Below are positions 36,909 to 47,345 of a DNA stretch of 64,000 nucleotides, piece by piece (the first letter of the stretch is position 1; every line of letters starts with the position of its first letter). This DNA is from Serratia bockelmannii. GTDB taxonomy: Bacteria; Pseudomonadota; Gammaproteobacteria; Enterobacterales; Enterobacteriaceae. The notes beneath the pieces are model-generated. The model had not been told where the DNA came from. It saw only the letters and a list, made by a program, of their open reading frames with translations, and made no database searches. The translations under genes and the position numbers were made by a program. The stretch covers positions 78,947 to 142,946 of the forward strand of contig NZ_VOUX01000007.1 in NCBI RefSeq assembly GCF_008011855.1, written 5' to 3'.

Positions 36909-37092
36909 CGCGAAGAAAACGCGCAAAATTCGGCGGTCAGCGCAATTGTTATAATATAACATAAACACAATTACCACAGACAGTGCGCGGTTGAGCCGCT
37001 GCTGACTCGCTAGGGCGGATATGTTATAAGGGCGGTCTGAATGTTCACTCGCTTTACGTGACGTCTCACTTCACCTTGTTAGGATTAAAACT

Positions 37093-37587
37093 ATGGTTAC
37101 TTTCCACACCAATCACGGCGATATCGTTATCAAGACCTTTGCTGACAAAGCGCCGGTTACCGTTGAAAACTTCCTGAACTACTGCCGCGCCGGTTTCTAC
37201 GACAACACCATCTTCCACCGTGTGATCAACGGCTTCATGATCCAGGGCGGCGGTTTCGAGCCGGGCATGAACCAGAAAGCGACCAACGCGACCATCAAGA
37301 ACGAAGCCAACAACGGTCTGAAAAACACCATCGGTACCCTGGCAATGGCACGTACCAACGATCCGCACTCCGCCACCGCACAGTTCTTCATCAACGTGGC
37401 TGACAACGACTTCCTGAACTTCCGCGGCGAAAACGTGCAGGGCTGGGGCTACTGCGTGTTTGCAGAAGTGGTTGAAGGCATGGACGTGGTCAACAAGATC
37501 AAAGGCGTGAAAACCGGCCGCAGCGGCATGCACCAGGACGTACCGGTAGAAGACGTCGTGATCAACAGCGTGACCGTCAGCGAGTAA
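37093..37587 (+). CDS. ppiB: Cytosolic peptidyl-prolyl isomerase B (cyclophilin)
   Basis: A 164-residue cyclophilin that catalyses cis-trans isomerisation before proline. [18 protein letters not shown], the [18 protein letters not shown] segment and [16 protein letters not shown] form the active site. Divergent from cysS; lpxH follows ten bases later. Confidence 0.97.
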   Translation: MVTFHTNHGDIVIKTFADKAPVTVENFLNYCRAGFYDNTIFHRVINGFMIQGGGFEPGMNQKATNATIKNEANNGLKNTIGTLAMARTNDPHSATAQFFINVADNDFLNFRGENVQGWGYCVFAEVVEGMDVVNKIKGVKTGRSGMHQDVPVEDVVINSVTVSE

Positions 37588-37597
37588 TCGCGGCTGC

Positions 37598-38320
37598 ATG
37601 AGTACGCTGTTCATCGCAGATCTGCACTTGTGCGCACAGGAACCGGCAATCACTGCCGGTTTTCTGCGTTTTTTACGGCGCGAAGCGATTCACGCCGACG
37701 CGCTGTACATCCTCGGCGACCTGTTTGAAGCCTGGATCGGCGACGACGATCCCGAGCCGCTGCACGCGGAGATCGCCGCGGCGCTGAAAGCGCTGCAACA
37801 GGCCGGCGTGCCCTGCTATTTCATCCACGGCAACCGCGATTTTCTGCTCGGCAAACGCTTCGCCCGCGCCAGCGGCATGCAGCTGCTGCCGGAAGAAAAA
37901 GTGCTGGAGCTGTACGGCCGCAGGATCCTGATCCTGCACGGCGACACCCTGTGCACTGACGATCAAGCCTATCAGCAATTCCGCCGTAAAGTGCACAACC
38001 CGCTGATTCAAAAACTGTTCCTCGCGATGCCGCTGCGCTGGCGACTGAAGATCGCCGCCAAGATGCGCGCCCGCAGCCAGCAATCCAACCAGTACAAGTC
38101 GGACGCCATCATGGACGTCAACCCGCAGGCGGTCGAGCAAACCATGCTGCGCCACGACGTGCACTGGATGATCCACGGCCATACCCATCGCCCGGCGGTG
38201 CACCGGCTGGCATTGAGCAACGGCGAAGCCCATCGCGCGGTGCTGGGTGCCTGGCACGTCGAAGGATCGATGATCAAAGTCAGCGCCGACGCCGTCGAGC
38301 TGATCTCATTCCCATTCTGA
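37598..38320 (+). CDS. lpxH: UDP-2,3-diacylglucosamine pyrophosphatase
   Basis: Makes lipid X in lipid A synthesis, at the inner-membrane face. A calcineurin-like metallophosphoesterase of 240 residues: DLHL near the N-terminus, [28 protein letters not shown] and the late HGHTHRP supply the two-manganese site. It shares the ppiB operon. Confidence 0.97.
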   Translation: MSTLFIADLHLCAQEPAITAGFLRFLRREAIHADALYILGDLFEAWIGDDDPEPLHAEIAAALKALQQAGVPCYFIHGNRDFLLGKRFARASGMQLLPEEKVLELYGRRILILHGDTLCTDDQAYQQFRRKVHNPLIQKLFLAMPLRWRLKIAAKMRARSQQSNQYKSDAIMDVNPQAVEQTMLRHDVHWMIHGHTHRPAVHRLALSNGEAHRAVLGAWHVEGSMIKVSADAVELISFPF

Positions 38321-38374
38321 ATTCCGCACTGGCGCGCGAGTAAAAATTCGCGCTTTCGACGGTGAAAACCGGCG

Positions 38375-38412
38375 ACGCAACCGTTTTCCTCGCCGTGCGC
38401 TCATGGTATGCT
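38375..38412 (+). promoter_or_regulatory. PurR operator and promoter of purEK
   Basis: ACGCAACCGTTTTCCT at 38375-38390 fits the PurR consensus ACGCAAACGTTTGCGT in its left and central parts and overlaps the -35 (TTTTCC). The -10 TATGCT at 38407-38412 is 17 bases on and extended by TGG. Purine-dependent repression of purEK is expected. Confidence 0.8.
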
Positions 38413-38469
38413 CTACGCCCTCATTCGGCCCTCAGCCGACGCCAGAAAAATCACAGGAGCCTTACACCC

Positions 38470-38994
38470 ATGGGAGCCAACGCCGCTTCAGCCGCCACTA
38501 CCGGGGCTAAAATCGCAATTGTAATGGGATCGAAAAGTGACTGGGCCACCATGCAGTTCGCCGCCGAAGTCCTGACCCAGCTCGATGTCCCCTTCCATGT
38601 CGAAGTCGTTTCCGCTCACCGCACGCCGGACAAGCTGTTCAGCTTCGCCGAGCAGGCTGCCGCCAACGGCTTTGACGTGATCATCGCCGGCGCCGGCGGT
38701 GCGGCGCACCTGCCGGGCATGCTGGCGGCGAAAACCCTGGTGCCGGTGCTGGGTGTGCCGGTGCAAAGCGCCGCGCTGAGCGGCGTAGACAGCCTGTACT
38801 CCATCGTACAGATGCCGCGCGGCATTCCGGTGGGCACGCTGGCGATCGGCAAAGCCGGCGCCGCCAACGCCGGGCTGCTGGCGATGCAGATCCTGGCGCT
38901 GCACGACGCCGCGCTGGCGCAGCGTTTGGCGGACTGGCGTCAGGCGCAGACCGAAGACGTCTTGAACCACCCCGATCCGCGGGAGGACGCATGA
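38470..38994 (+). CDS. purE: N5-carboxyaminoimidazole ribonucleotide mutase
   Basis: A 174-residue purine enzyme that moves the carboxyl group from N5-CAIR to C4. Signature IVMGSKSDW, then [22 protein letters not shown] and [14 protein letters not shown] 38470 is chosen over an upstream in-frame codon because it gives the family length and follows an AGGAG site. The 3' end overlaps purK by ATGA. Confidence 0.97.
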   Translation: MGANAASAATTGAKIAIVMGSKSDWATMQFAAEVLTQLDVPFHVEVVSAHRTPDKLFSFAEQAAANGFDVIIAGAGGAAHLPGMLAAKTLVPVLGVPVQSAALSGVDSLYSIVQMPRGIPVGTLAIGKAGAANAGLLAMQILALHDAALAQRLADWRQAQTEDVLNHPDPREDA

Positions 38995-40058
38995 AGCCGG
39001 TTTGCGTACTGGGCAACGGCCAACTGGGGCGCATGCTGCGCCAGGCCGGCGAACCGCTGGGCATCGCCGTCTACCCTGTCGGCATCGATGCCGAACCTGA
39101 AGCGGTGCCGTATCAGAACAGCGTCATTACCGCCGAGATCGAACGCTGGCCAGAAACCGCGCTGACGCGCGAGCTGGCGACCCACAGCGCCTTCGTCAAC
39201 CGTGACATCTTCCCGCGTCTGGCGGATCGCCTGACGCAAAAACAGCTGCTCGACCAGCTCGGCCTGGCGACCGCGCCGTGGCAGCTGCTGGCGAGCGCCG
39301 CCGAATGGCCGCAGGTGTTCGCTGCGCTGGGCGAGCTGGCGATCGTCAAACGCCGGGTCGGCGGCTATGACGGCCGCGGCCAATGGCGCTTGCGCCCGGG
39401 CCAGGAAGCCGAACTGCCGGCCGACGCCTATGGCGAGTGCATCGTCGAGCAAGGCATCCATTTCTCCGGCGAAGTGTCGCTGGTGGGCGCGCGCGGCCAC
39501 GACGGCCGTTCGGTATTCTACCCGCTGACCCACAACCTGCATGAAGACGGCATCCTGCGCACCAGCGTGGCGCTGCCGCAGCCCAACCCGGCACTGCAGC
39601 AACAGGCCGAGCAGATGCTGGCGGCGATCCTGAACGAGCTGAACTACGTCGGCGTGATGGCGATGGAGTGCTTTATCGTCGGCGATCGGCTGCTGATCAA
39701 CGAACTGGCGCCGCGCGTGCACAACAGCGGCCACTGGACGCAAAACGGCGCGTCCATCAGCCAGTTCGAATTGCACCTGCGCGCGATTCTCGGCCTGCCG
39801 CTGCCGCAGCCGGTGGTGAGCACGCCGTCGGTGATGGTCAACCTGATCGGCACCGCCGTCAACGAACAGTGGCTGTCGCTGCCGCTGGTGCATCTGCACT
39901 GGTATGAGAAAGAGGTGCGCCCGGGCCGCAAGGTCGGCCACCTCAATCTGAACGACCCGAGCGCCGCCGATCTGCGCCAGGCGCTGCAGGCGCTGGCACC
40001 GCTGCTGCCGGGTGAATACCAAAGCGGGCTGGCCTGGGCACAGCAGAAGCTGGCTTAA
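38991..40058 (+). CDS. purK: N5-carboxyaminoimidazole ribonucleotide synthase
   Basis: A 355-residue ATP-grasp enzyme using ATP, bicarbonate and [23 protein letters not shown] at the start, [14 protein letters not shown] in the ATP-grasp loop, and [15 protein letters not shown] at the metal site are diagnostic. Coupled to purE by a 4-base overlap; a strong terminator follows. Confidence 0.97.
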   Translation: MKPVCVLGNGQLGRMLRQAGEPLGIAVYPVGIDAEPEAVPYQNSVITAEIERWPETALTRELATHSAFVNRDIFPRLADRLTQKQLLDQLGLATAPWQLLASAAEWPQVFAALGELAIVKRRVGGYDGRGQWRLRPGQEAELPADAYGECIVEQGIHFSGEVSLVGARGHDGRSVFYPLTHNLHEDGILRTSVALPQPNPALQQQAEQMLAAILNELNYVGVMAMECFIVGDRLLINELAPRVHNSGHWTQNGASISQFELHLRAILGLPLPQPVVSTPSVMVNLIGTAVNEQWLSLPLVHLHWYEKEVRPGRKVGHLNLNDPSAADLRQALQALAPLLPGEYQSGLAWAQQKLA

Positions 40059-40082
40059 CGGTTTATACCGCCGAAAAGAAGA

Positions 40083-40111
40083 AGGTTCAGCCCAGGCTGA
40101 ACCTTTTTTTT
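40083..40111 (+). terminator. Intrinsic terminator after purK
   Basis: AGGTTCAGCC and GGCTGAACCT form a perfect 10-bp stem followed by a run of Ts. It may also serve galP from the other side less strongly. Confidence 0.88.
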
Positions 40112-40121
40112 GCCGCAAAGA

Positions 40122-41528
40122 TCAACGCGAGCCGATGTTACGCAACGGTTTGCCGGCCATCAGATTGCGTTCAATATGTTCCAGAGAAATATTTTTCGTT
40201 TCCGGGATCAGCGCCAGCGTGATGAAAACAAACAGCACGTTAAGCCCCGCATAGACCCAAAAGGTGTGAGCGCTACCCAACGAATTCAGCATGGTCAGGA
40301 ATGTCGCCCCCACGATCATATTGGCGATCCAGTTAGTGGCGGTGGAACAGGTGATGCCGAAATCGCGGCCTTTCAATGGCTGGATCTCTGAGCACAGCAC
40401 CCAAATCAGCGGGCCGGCGCTCATGGCAAAGCCGACGATAAACATCAGCAGCATGACGATGGCGAAATATTGCTCCGCCGCCGAGTTCATGCCGATGTTC
40501 ATCATGGTTCCCAGCGCCCCCATGCCGACGGCCATCACGATAAACCCAAGGATCAAAGTGGGCTTGCGGCCCCAGCGGTCTACCAGCCCAATAGCGATAA
40601 AGGTGGCCAGCACGTTGACCAGACCGACGATCACCGTGCCCCACATCTGCTGTTCCGTACTGGCGAAGCCCGCCAGACCGAAAATCTTCGGCGCGTAATA
40701 CATGGTGACGTTCATCCCGGTGAACTGCTGCATCACCTGAAGAAGAATGCCAAGGAAAACCGCGCGGCGGAAATTTTTATTGCCTTTGAACAACGCCCAA
40801 CCGCTTTGCTTCAGTTTGAGGCTTTCACGAATTTCATTCAGTTCATACTGCGCCTGGGCACTGCTGTCGCGCAGCTTCTCCAACACCTGACGCGCCTGCT
40901 CATGACGATTGCGCGAGGCCAACCACCGCGGGCTGTCAGGTAAAAAGAACACGCCGACCAACAACAGCCCGGCCGGGATGGTGATGACGCCCAACATCCA
41001 GCGCCAAGCACCGGTATAGCTGAATGCCGTATCAGACAGGTAAGCGGCCAGAATGCCGATGGTGATCATCAATTGATACATCGAGATCATGCTGCCGCGG
41101 ATTTTCTCCGGCGCGATTTCAGAAAGATAAATCGGCGCGGTATAAGAAGCGATCCCCACCGCCAATCCCAGCAGAATACGTGAAACGATCAACACCTCCA
41201 CGTTGGGGGCGAACGCAGAACACAGCGATCCCGCCACGAAGAGGATAGCGCCGATCATCAAACTGTATTTGCGCCCCAGCCGGAAGTTCATCCAGCCGCT
41301 GCCGATAGCGCCGACGGCGGCGCCAAACATCATTGAGCTGACCACCCACTCCTGCTGAGAGCTGGTGATCTGAAAAGTCTCGGTAATAAACGGCAGGGCG
41401 CCGGCGATCACGCCGATATCAAGACCGAACAGCAGGCCGGCCAAGGCGGCTAAAAAACAGACGAAAAAAGTCATGCCGACATGAGTCGGGCTTTTCTCCG
41501 CCGGTGTCACTTTGACGGTATCGCTCAT
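40122..41528 (-). CDS. galP: Galactose/proton symporter GalP
   Basis: A 468-residue, 12-segment sugar porter of the MFS. It is closest to E. coli GalP rather than Ara[28 protein letters not shown]-type loops, [28 protein letters not shown] and the PETK motif near the end. The GalR and CRP sites upstream confirm a galactose role. It sits here beside purK, unlike in E. coli, where it is near endA. Start ATG 41528 has a GGAGGCTG ribosome site. Confidence 0.94.
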   Translation of the reverse strand: MSDTVKVTPAEKSPTHVGMTFFVCFLAALAGLLFGLDIGVIAGALPFITETFQITSSQQEWVVSSMMFGAAVGAIGSGWMNFRLGRKYSLMIGAILFVAGSLCSAFAPNVEVLIVSRILLGLAVGIASYTAPIYLSEIAPEKIRGSMISMYQLMITIGILAAYLSDTAFSYTGAWRWMLGVITIPAGLLLVGVFFLPDSPRWLASRNRHEQARQVLEKLRDSSAQAQYELNEIRESLKLKQSGWALFKGNKNFRRAVFLGILLQVMQQFTGMNVTMYYAPKIFGLAGFASTEQQMWGTVIVGLVNVLATFIAIGLVDRWGRKPTLILGFIVMAVGMGALGTMMNIGMNSAAEQYFAIVMLLMFIVGFAMSAGPLIWVLCSEIQPLKGRDFGITCSTATNWIANMIVGATFLTMLNSLGSAHTFWVYAGLNVLFVFITLALIPETKNISLEHIERNLMAGKPLRNIGSR

Positions 41529-41591
41529 ACAGCCTCCAGGAGAAAACGGTCATCAGTGTGCGACATGATAGGAGGCAATGCGTCGAAGATA

Positions 41592-41626
41592 AGTGAGTGC
41601 GATCACATTAGTGAAAACGGTTACAT
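41592..41626 (-). promoter_or_regulatory. CRP site and GalR/GalS operator upstream of galP
   Basis: AGTGAGTGCGATCACA (41592-41607) fits TGTGA-N6-TCACA with one change. GTGAAAACGGTTACAT (41611-41626) fits the GalR/GalS consensus GTGnAAnCGnTTnCAC with one change. They lie 65-100 bases before the galP start. Expected control: cAMP-CRP activation and galactose induction. Confidence 0.8.
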
Positions 41627-41834
41627 TCCATTAAAAATGGATATGCTGTTTTTCAAGGTGGATAAAGTCGCTTAATTTATGCATAACCCTATAAATTAAT
41701 GCATAAAATAGGCGAAACCGACCTGATATCCGTTGCACCGATTATCAAAAGCAGTCGTATTGACACAACATAAATGTAATCGATTTCACTCAAGGTAGGC
41801 ATGAAGAGGAATAGCACCAGTAACGCGCCCAAGA

Positions 41835-41877
41835 AAAACGGCAGGCCCGGCCACGCTTGGCGGCAACGGACCTGCGA
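41835..41877 (-). terminator. Terminator after ybbP
   Basis: On the minus strand, GCAGGTCC pairs with GGGCCTGC (one G-U pair) around a GC-rich loop, followed by CGTTTTTC. Confidence 0.6.
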
Positions 41878-41885
41878 CAGCAAGA

Positions 41886-44318
41886 TCAGCCCTCATAACT
41901 GCGGAACAGCGCCCGGCCGCGCAGCAGGCGCACACCCAGCCAGCCGCCGCACAGCGACAGCAGCAGCGCGCTGGCCAGCGGCAGCGCCCACCACAGCACC
42001 GGCGTCGGCGTCCACGGGAAGTCAAACACCCGGCTCTGCAGCAGCCACAGCGCCGCCTCGGCGCCTACCGCCGCCGCGATGCCCGCCACCAGCCCCAGCA
42101 GGGCGAACTCGCACCACAGCGTGCGGCGCAGCAGCCGTTTGCCGGCCCCCAGCGTGCGGTACACCACCAGCTCCTGGCGGCGCTGACGCATGCCGACCTG
42201 CACCTGTGCCAGCAGCAGTAGGCCGCCGCACAGCACCACCAGCACCACCATCACCTCCAGCGCGCGGCTGACCTGTTGCAGCACGCCGCCGACCTGTTTC
42301 AGGATCGCGCCGATGTCCAGCAGGCTGAGCGTTGGGAACTGGCGGTTGAGCTGGGTCAGCATCTGGCCGTCGCCGTCGTAGCGGAAGCTGGTGAGCCAGG
42401 TCTGCGGCTGGCCGTCCAGCGCGCCCGGCGGGAAGATAAAGTAAAAGTTCGGCTTCAGGCTTTCCCAATCCACCTGGCGCAGGCTGGTGACTTTGGCGCT
42501 GAACGCCTGGGTATCGCCGCTGAAGGTCAGCGTGTCGCCCAGCGTGATCTTCAGCCGCCCGGCGATACCTTCATCCATCGAGACTTCGCCGCTTTTCGGC
42601 GGCCAATTGCCCGCCACCAACGGATTGTGATCCGGCAGTTCGGCCAGCCAGGTCAGGTTCAGCTCACGGTTCACCGCCTCGCCGCCCGGATCGTCTTCAT
42701 GCACCCGTTCGGTCGCCACCTGCTGGTTTATCTCGGTCAGGCGCACCCGGACGATCGGGTAATAGGTTTCCGGTTTGATCTGGTGCTGCTGCAGGAAGGT
42801 TTTCACCTGCGGCACCTGCGCCTCGGTCATGTTGAGCAGGAAATAGTTCGGGCTGTCCGGCGGCAGCTGTTGCTGCCAGCGTTCGAGCAGATCGCCGCGC
42901 AGCACCAACAACAGCGCCAGCAGCATGAACGACAGCGAGAACGCCGCCAGCTGGCTGATGGTCACCCACGGCTGATGCAGCAGGCGGTTGACCGCCAGCC
43001 GCAGCGCCAGGCTCTTGAGCGTGATGCGGCGCAGCAGCAGCAGGCTGCCCCAGCCGATGCCGCCCAGCAGCAGCGCCAGTACCGCCATACCCGCCAGGAT
43101 CGCCCACAGCAGCGTGCTGGCCCCCATCAGCGTCACCAACAGCGCCACCACGATCGCCACCGTCACCGGCAGGAAGTAGCGCAGCGGCCAGACGTTGGCC
43201 ACCACATCGCGGCGCAGCACCCGCAGCGGCTGGGTAGCCAGCAGTTGGCGATACGGCCGCAACCCGACCAGCAGCGAAATCAGCACCAGCGCGCCGAGCG
43301 CCCACAGCCACGGCCAGGCGCCGGCGGCGGGCAATGCAGCCGGCAACACCGGTTTCAGCAGGCGAATCAGCAGCGCTTCGAACGCCAGCCCGATCGCCCC
43401 GCCGCACACCGCCGCCAGCGCCATTACCGCCAGCCACTGGCCGACGATCAATTTACGCAGCGCGCCGCGCCCGGCACCAAGAGTTTTCAGCACCGCAATC
43501 AGATCGTAGCGGCTGCGGCAATAGTGGCTCATCGCCACCGCCACGGCGGCGATCGACAACAGCAGCGTCAGCAGCGCCGACAGCAGCAGGAACTGTTGGG
43601 AGCGCTGCAGCGACTTGCCGAGCGCGCTGCCGGACTCCTGTAGCCCGAACCAACGCTGATCCGGCGTCAACTGCGGCGTCAACCGCGCTTCGTAACGCTG
43701 AATATCCGGCTCGGCGCCGGCGAACATGTAGCGGTAGGTCAGCCGGCTACCCGGCTGCACTGCGCCGGTCTTATCGACGTCCGCCAGGTTGATCATGATG
43801 CGCGGCGCGGTCTGGAACGGGTTGAAGCCGGCGTCCGGCTCCTGAATGATTTCACCGGCGATGCGCAGCGTGGTGTCGCCCACCTCGAGCGAATCCCCCA
43901 CTTTCACGTTCAGCAGCGCCAGCAAACGCGGCGCCACCAGCACGCTGCCCGGTTCGGGCTGGATGTTGGCCGGGCGCGTTTCCAGCTTGCCGTACAGCGG
44001 ATAGGCCAGATCGGTGGCTTTCACGTCCGCCAGCTGCGGCCGATCGCCGGCATAGGTCATGGTGGTGAACGACAGCTGACGACTCACCTTCAGCCCCTGT
44101 TGCTGCGCGTCCAGCAGCCAGCCTTCCGGCACCGGATGCGCGCTGCGCAACACCCGATCGCCGGCGATAAAGTCACGGCTCTGCTGGCTGAGCCCTTTGT
44201 CCATGCGATCGCTGATGCTGCCCAGCGCCAGCACGCAGGCCACGGAGAGCGTCAACGCCAACCAAACGATCAGCAGCGACGGCGAGCGCCATTCGCGCCA
44301 GAACCAGCGCCAGATCAT
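41886..44318 (-). CDS. ybbP: ABC transporter permease YbbP (FtsX-like, large)
   Basis: An 810-residue inner-membrane permease with two FtsX-like halves and large extracytoplasmic parts, close to E. coli YbbP (804). It pairs with the YbbA ATPase, in the manner of MacB-type mechanotransmission systems; substrate unknown. ATG 44318 overlaps the ybbA stop as ATGA; four further upstream codons are open but unneeded. N-terminus [20 protein letters not shown]. Confidence 0.94.
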   Translation of the reverse strand: MIWRWFWREWRSPSLLIVWLALTLSVACVLALGSISDRMDKGLSQQSRDFIAGDRVLRSAHPVPEGWLLDAQQQGLKVSRQLSFTTMTYAGDRPQLADVKATDLAYPLYGKLETRPANIQPEPGSVLVAPRLLALLNVKVGDSLEVGDTTLRIAGEIIQEPDAGFNPFQTAPRIMINLADVDKTGAVQPGSRLTYRYMFAGAEPDIQRYEARLTPQLTPDQRWFGLQESGSALGKSLQRSQQFLLLSALLTLLLSIAAVAVAMSHYCRSRYDLIAVLKTLGAGRGALRKLIVGQWLAVMALAAVCGGAIGLAFEALLIRLLKPVLPAALPAAGAWPWLWALGALVLISLLVGLRPYRQLLATQPLRVLRRDVVANVWPLRYFLPVTVAIVVALLVTLMGASTLLWAILAGMAVLALLLGGIGWGSLLLLRRITLKSLALRLAVNRLLHQPWVTISQLAAFSLSFMLLALLLVLRGDLLERWQQQLPPDSPNYFLLNMTEAQVPQVKTFLQQHQIKPETYYPIVRVRLTEINQQVATERVHEDDPGGEAVNRELNLTWLAELPDHNPLVAGNWPPKSGEVSMDEGIAGRLKITLGDTLTFSGDTQAFSAKVTSLRQVDWESLKPNFYFIFPPGALDGQPQTWLTSFRYDGDGQMLTQLNRQFPTLSLLDIGAILKQVGGVLQQVSRALEVMVVLVVLCGGLLLLAQVQVGMRQRRQELVVYRTLGAGKRLLRRTLWCEFALLGLVAGIAAAVGAEAALWLLQSRVFDFPWTPTPVLWWALPLASALLLSLCGGWLGVRLLRGRALFRSYEG

Positions 44319-45001
44319 GCTTCCTCCCACAGCTTGCCTTCACGCAGCCGCAGCCGCCGCTGGCAGCGCGCCGCCAGGGTTTCGTCATGGGTCACCAGGA
44401 TCAGGGTAGTGTCAAAATCGCGGTTGAGGGAAAACAGCAGATCGGCGATGCGATCGCCGGTCTGACGATCGAGGTTGCCGGTCGGTTCATCGGCGAACAG
44501 CACCCGCGGTCGGCCGCTGAAGGCGCGCGCCAGCGCCACGCGCTGCTGCTCGCCGCCGGACAGCTGCGCCGGCAGGTGATCGAGCCGTTTCCCCAGCCCC
44601 AACTGATCGAGCAGTTGCACCGCCTGCTCGCGGCTCTGTCTGTCGCTCTCGCCGCGCAACAGCGCCGGCAGCTGCACGTTCTCCAGCGCGTTCAGCGTCG
44701 GCACCAGCATGAACGACTGAAACACGAAGCCGACATTCCTGGCGCGCAGCGCGGCGCGCCCCTCTTCGTCCAGCGCGGTCAGCGACTCGCCGAGCAAGCG
44801 CACCTCGCCTTCGCTGCCGTCATCCAGCCCGGCCAAAATGCCCAGCAAGGTCGATTTCCCCGATCCGGATTCGCCGATCAGGGCGATCGTCTGCGCGGGT
44901 TTGACAAGCAGCTCGACTCCGGTAAGGATGGTGAGCTGATGCTCACCCTGACCAACGTGTTTACTAAGATGATGAACTTCAAGAACGTTTTCCGCTGGCA
45001 T
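44315..45001 (-). CDS. ybbA: ABC transporter ATPase YbbA
   Basis: A 228-residue LolD/MacB-type ATPase: Walker [10 protein letters not shown], signature LSGGEQQR, Walker B VLFADEP. It partners YbbP, to which it is coupled by ATGA. The start region overlaps tesA, which runs the other way, by 33 bases, as in E. coli. Confidence 0.95.
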   Translation of the reverse strand: MPAENVLEVHHLSKHVGQGEHQLTILTGVELLVKPAQTIALIGESGSGKSTLLGILAGLDDGSEGEVRLLGESLTALDEEGRAALRARNVGFVFQSFMLVPTLNALENVQLPALLRGESDRQSREQAVQLLDQLGLGKRLDHLPAQLSGGEQQRVALARAFSGRPRVLFADEPTGNLDRQTGDRIADLLFSLNRDFDTTLILVTHDETLAARCQRRLRLREGKLWEEA

Positions 45002-45610
45002 CTTCCCTTCCTTTTGCTGTTGGGATTATTCAGTTTACGCGCTGCCGCCGCCGATACCTTGTTGATTTTGGGCGACAGTTTAAGCGCCGGCTACCGCCTG
45101 CCGATCGAGCGGGCGTGGCCGACGCTGTTGGCCGAACAGTGGCAGAAAAAGTCGGGCGCGCCGCAGCTGGTCAACGCCAGCATCAGCGGCGACACCGCCG
45201 CGCAGGGGCTGGCGCGTCTGCCCGCGCTGCTGAAACAGCATCAGCCGCGCTGGGTGCTGATCGAGCTGGGCGCCAACGACGGCCTGCGCGGCTTCCCGGC
45301 GCAGGACGTACAGCGCGATCTCGGCCAAATCATCACGTTGGTGCAGCAAGCAGGCGCGCAGCCGCTGCTGATGCAGATCCGCATCCCGCCGAACTACGGC
45401 CGCCGCTATACTGAAGCGTTCAGCGCCGTCTACCCGGCGCTGGCCAAACAGTTCAACATTCCGCTGCTGCCGTTCTATATGGAACAGGTGGTGGTGAAGC
45501 CGGAATGGATGCAGGATGACGGATTGCATCCCAATGGGGACGCCCAGCCGTTTATCGCCACCTGGATGGCGGAGCGCCTGGAGCCTCTAGTAAAGCATGA
45601 GTCTCACTAA
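44969..45610 (+). CDS. tesA: Multifunctional acyl-CoA thioesterase I / protease I / lysophospholipase L1
   Basis: A periplasmic SGNH hydrolase of 213 residues as precursor. Signal peptide [16 protein letters not shown].. ends at AAA/ADTLL. Block I is LILGDSLSAGY (nucleophile Ser), followed by the oxyanion Gly and GANDG (Asn), and DGLHP with the catalytic Asp and His. The open frame extends far upstream but lies antisense to ybbA. ATG 44969 reproduces the E. coli start. Confidence 0.95.
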   Translation: MMNFKNVFRWHLPFLLLLGLFSLRAAAADTLLILGDSLSAGYRLPIERAWPTLLAEQWQKKSGAPQLVNASISGDTAAQGLARLPALLKQHQPRWVLIELGANDGLRGFPAQDVQRDLGQIITLVQQAGAQPLLMQIRIPPNYGRRYTEAFSAVYPALAKQFNIPLLPFYMEQVVVKPEWMQDDGLHPNGDAQPFIATWMAERLEPLVKHESH

Positions 45611-45636
45611 ATTAGGGTCGTACACTAGGTAAAGTT

Positions 45637-46413
45637 ATGCAAAAAGCGGTATTGATAACCGGCTGTTCCAGCGGGATAGGCTTGATTGCGGCGCAGGATC
45701 TGCGCAACCGCGGCTACCGGGTGCTGGCTGCCTGCCGCAAACCGCAGGACGTGGAAAACATGCGCCAGCTCGGGCTGGAAGGCATCGAGCTGGATCTGGA
45801 CGACAGCGCCAGCGTCGAGCGCGCCGCCGCCGAGGTGATCGCGCTGACCGACGGCCGCCTGTACGGCCTGTTCAATAACGGCGGTTTCGGCGTTTACGGC
45901 CCGCTCAGCCGCATTTCGCGCAGCCAGCTGGAGCGGCAGTTCGCCACCAACCTGTTCGGCACCCACCAACTGACCCAACTGTTGTTGCCCGCGATGTTGC
46001 CGCACGGCGAAGGGCGCATTATTCAGACCAGTTCGGTGATGGGCCTGGTTTCCAGCGCCGGGCGCGGCGCCTACGCCGCCAGCAAGTTCGCGCTGGAAGC
46101 CTGGTCGGACGCGCTGCGCATGGAGCTGCACGGCAGCGGCATTCAGGTCAGCCTGATCGAACCGGGGCCGATCTCCACCCACTTTAGCCAGAACGTCAAC
46201 CAGGCGCAGAGCGACAAGCCGGTGCACAATCCCGGCATCGCCAAGCGCCTGACGCTGCCGCCGGAGGCCATTCTGCCCAAATTGCGCCACGCGCTGGAAA
46301 GCCCGCGCGCCAAATTGCGCTACCCGGTGACCCTGCTGGCGCACGCGATGAGCGTGCTGCGCCGCATTTTGCCGGGCCGCTGTCTGGATTGGCTGCTGCG
46401 CAGCAACGCTTAA
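45637..46413 (+). CDS. ybbO: Short-chain dehydrogenase/reductase YbbO
   Basis: A 258-residue classical [15 protein letters not shown] binds NAD(P), NNGGFGVYG replaces the NNAG motif, and the catalytic YAASK is present. E. coli YbbO reduces aldehydes with NADPH. Order tesA-ybbO-cnoX is conserved; it starts 26 bases after tesA. Confidence 0.93.
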   Translation: MQKAVLITGCSSGIGLIAAQDLRNRGYRVLAACRKPQDVENMRQLGLEGIELDLDDSASVERAAAEVIALTDGRLYGLFNNGGFGVYGPLSRISRSQLERQFATNLFGTHQLTQLLLPAMLPHGEGRIIQTSSVMGLVSSAGRGAYAASKFALEAWSDALRMELHGSGIQVSLIEPGPISTHFSQNVNQAQSDKPVHNPGIAKRLTLPPEAILPKLRHALESPRAKLRYPVTLLAHAMSVLRRILPGRCLDWLLRSNA

Positions 46414-46490
46414 TTCGCCCGACGGGGTTGAAGAATGGCGGCGCGCCCCCATCTACACCCCATGGCTCCGCACGATCAGAGAGAAAAAAG

Positions 46491-47345
46491 ATGCTAGCTC
46501 AAGCTGTTGTTGATATTAACGAAACTAACCTGCACCAGACGCTGGAACAGTCGATGTCCATTCCGGTGCTGTTCTACTTCTGGTCCGAGCGCAGCCAACA
46601 CTGCCTGCAGCTCACGCCGGTGCTGGACAAGCTGGCGGCGGAATACGCCGGTCAGTTCATTCTGGCCAAGGTGGACTGCGACGCCGAACAGATGATCGCC
46701 TCGCAATTCGGGCTGCGTTCGATTCCGACGGTCTACCTGTTCAAAGACGGCCAGCCGGTCGACGGCTTCCAGGGCCCGCAGCCGGAAGAAGCGATCCGCG
46801 ACTTGCTGCAGCGTTTCCTGCCGAAGGAAGAAGATCTGAAACTGGCGCAGGCGCAAGAATTGCTGGCCGCCGGCAACGCCGCCGAAGCGCTGCCGCTGCT
46901 GAAAGACGCCTGGCAGAGCAGCCAGCAGCGCAGCGACATCGGCCTGACGCTGGCCGAAACCCAGATCGCCCTCAGCCGCAGCGAAGACGCTGAAGCGGTG
47001 CTGGCGACCATCCCGCTGCAGGATCGCGATACCCGCTATCAGGGCCTGGTGGCGCAGATTGAACTGTTGAAGCAGGCGGCGGACACGCCGGAAATCCAGC
47101 AGCTGCAACAACAGGTGCAGCAGCAGCCGGACAACGTCGAACTGGCGGTGCAGCTGGCGCTGCAGCTGCATCAGGTCGGGCGTAACGAAGAAGCGCTGGA
47201 ACTGCTGATGGGGCATCTGAAGAAAGATCTGGCCGCCGCCAACGGCAGCGCGCGCAAAACCCTGATGGACATTCTGGCCGCGCTCGGCACCGGCGACGCG
47301 CTGGCCGCTAAATATCGCCGCCAGCTGTACTCTCTGCTGTACTGA
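46491..47345 (+). CDS. cnoX: Chaperedoxin CnoX (YbbN)
   Basis: A 284-residue protein with an N-terminal thioredoxin fold whose active site is SQHC instead of CxxC, and a C-terminal TPR-like repeat region (from about 120). CnoX holds HOCl-damaged proteins, forms mixed disulfides and hands clients to GroEL and DnaK. ATG 46491 follows AGAGAGAAAAAAG; a longer frame upstream is unsupported. The TGA stop is part of the terminal repeat of the element that follows. Confidence 0.95.
   Translation: MLAQAVVDINETNLHQTLEQSMSIPVLFYFWSERSQHCLQLTPVLDKLAAEYAGQFILAKVDCDAEQMIASQFGLRSIPTVYLFKDGQPVDGFQGPQPEEAIRDLLQRFLPKEEDLKLAQAQELLAAGNAAEALPLLKDAWQSSQQRSDIGLTLAETQIALSRSEDAEAVLATIPLQDRDTRYQGLVAQIELLKQAADTPEIQQLQQQVQQQPDNVELAVQLALQLHQVGRNEEALELLMGHLKKDLAAANGSARKTLMDILAALGTGDALAAKYRRQLYSLLY

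Noticed and set aside
36890..36955. Leader peptide with a Cys codon in the cysS leader (starts near 36949, minus strand)
   Set aside because: An 18-codon frame exists and ends over the TGAAGCC segment, but it has one Cys codon, no ribosome site, and overlaps the likely promoter. Stalling at the Cys codon would also give the wrong sign of control.
42276..43643. 455-codon plus-strand frame inside ybbP
   Set aside because: Extreme Gln/Arg/His composition; it mirrors the codon bias of ybbP and has no family resemblance.
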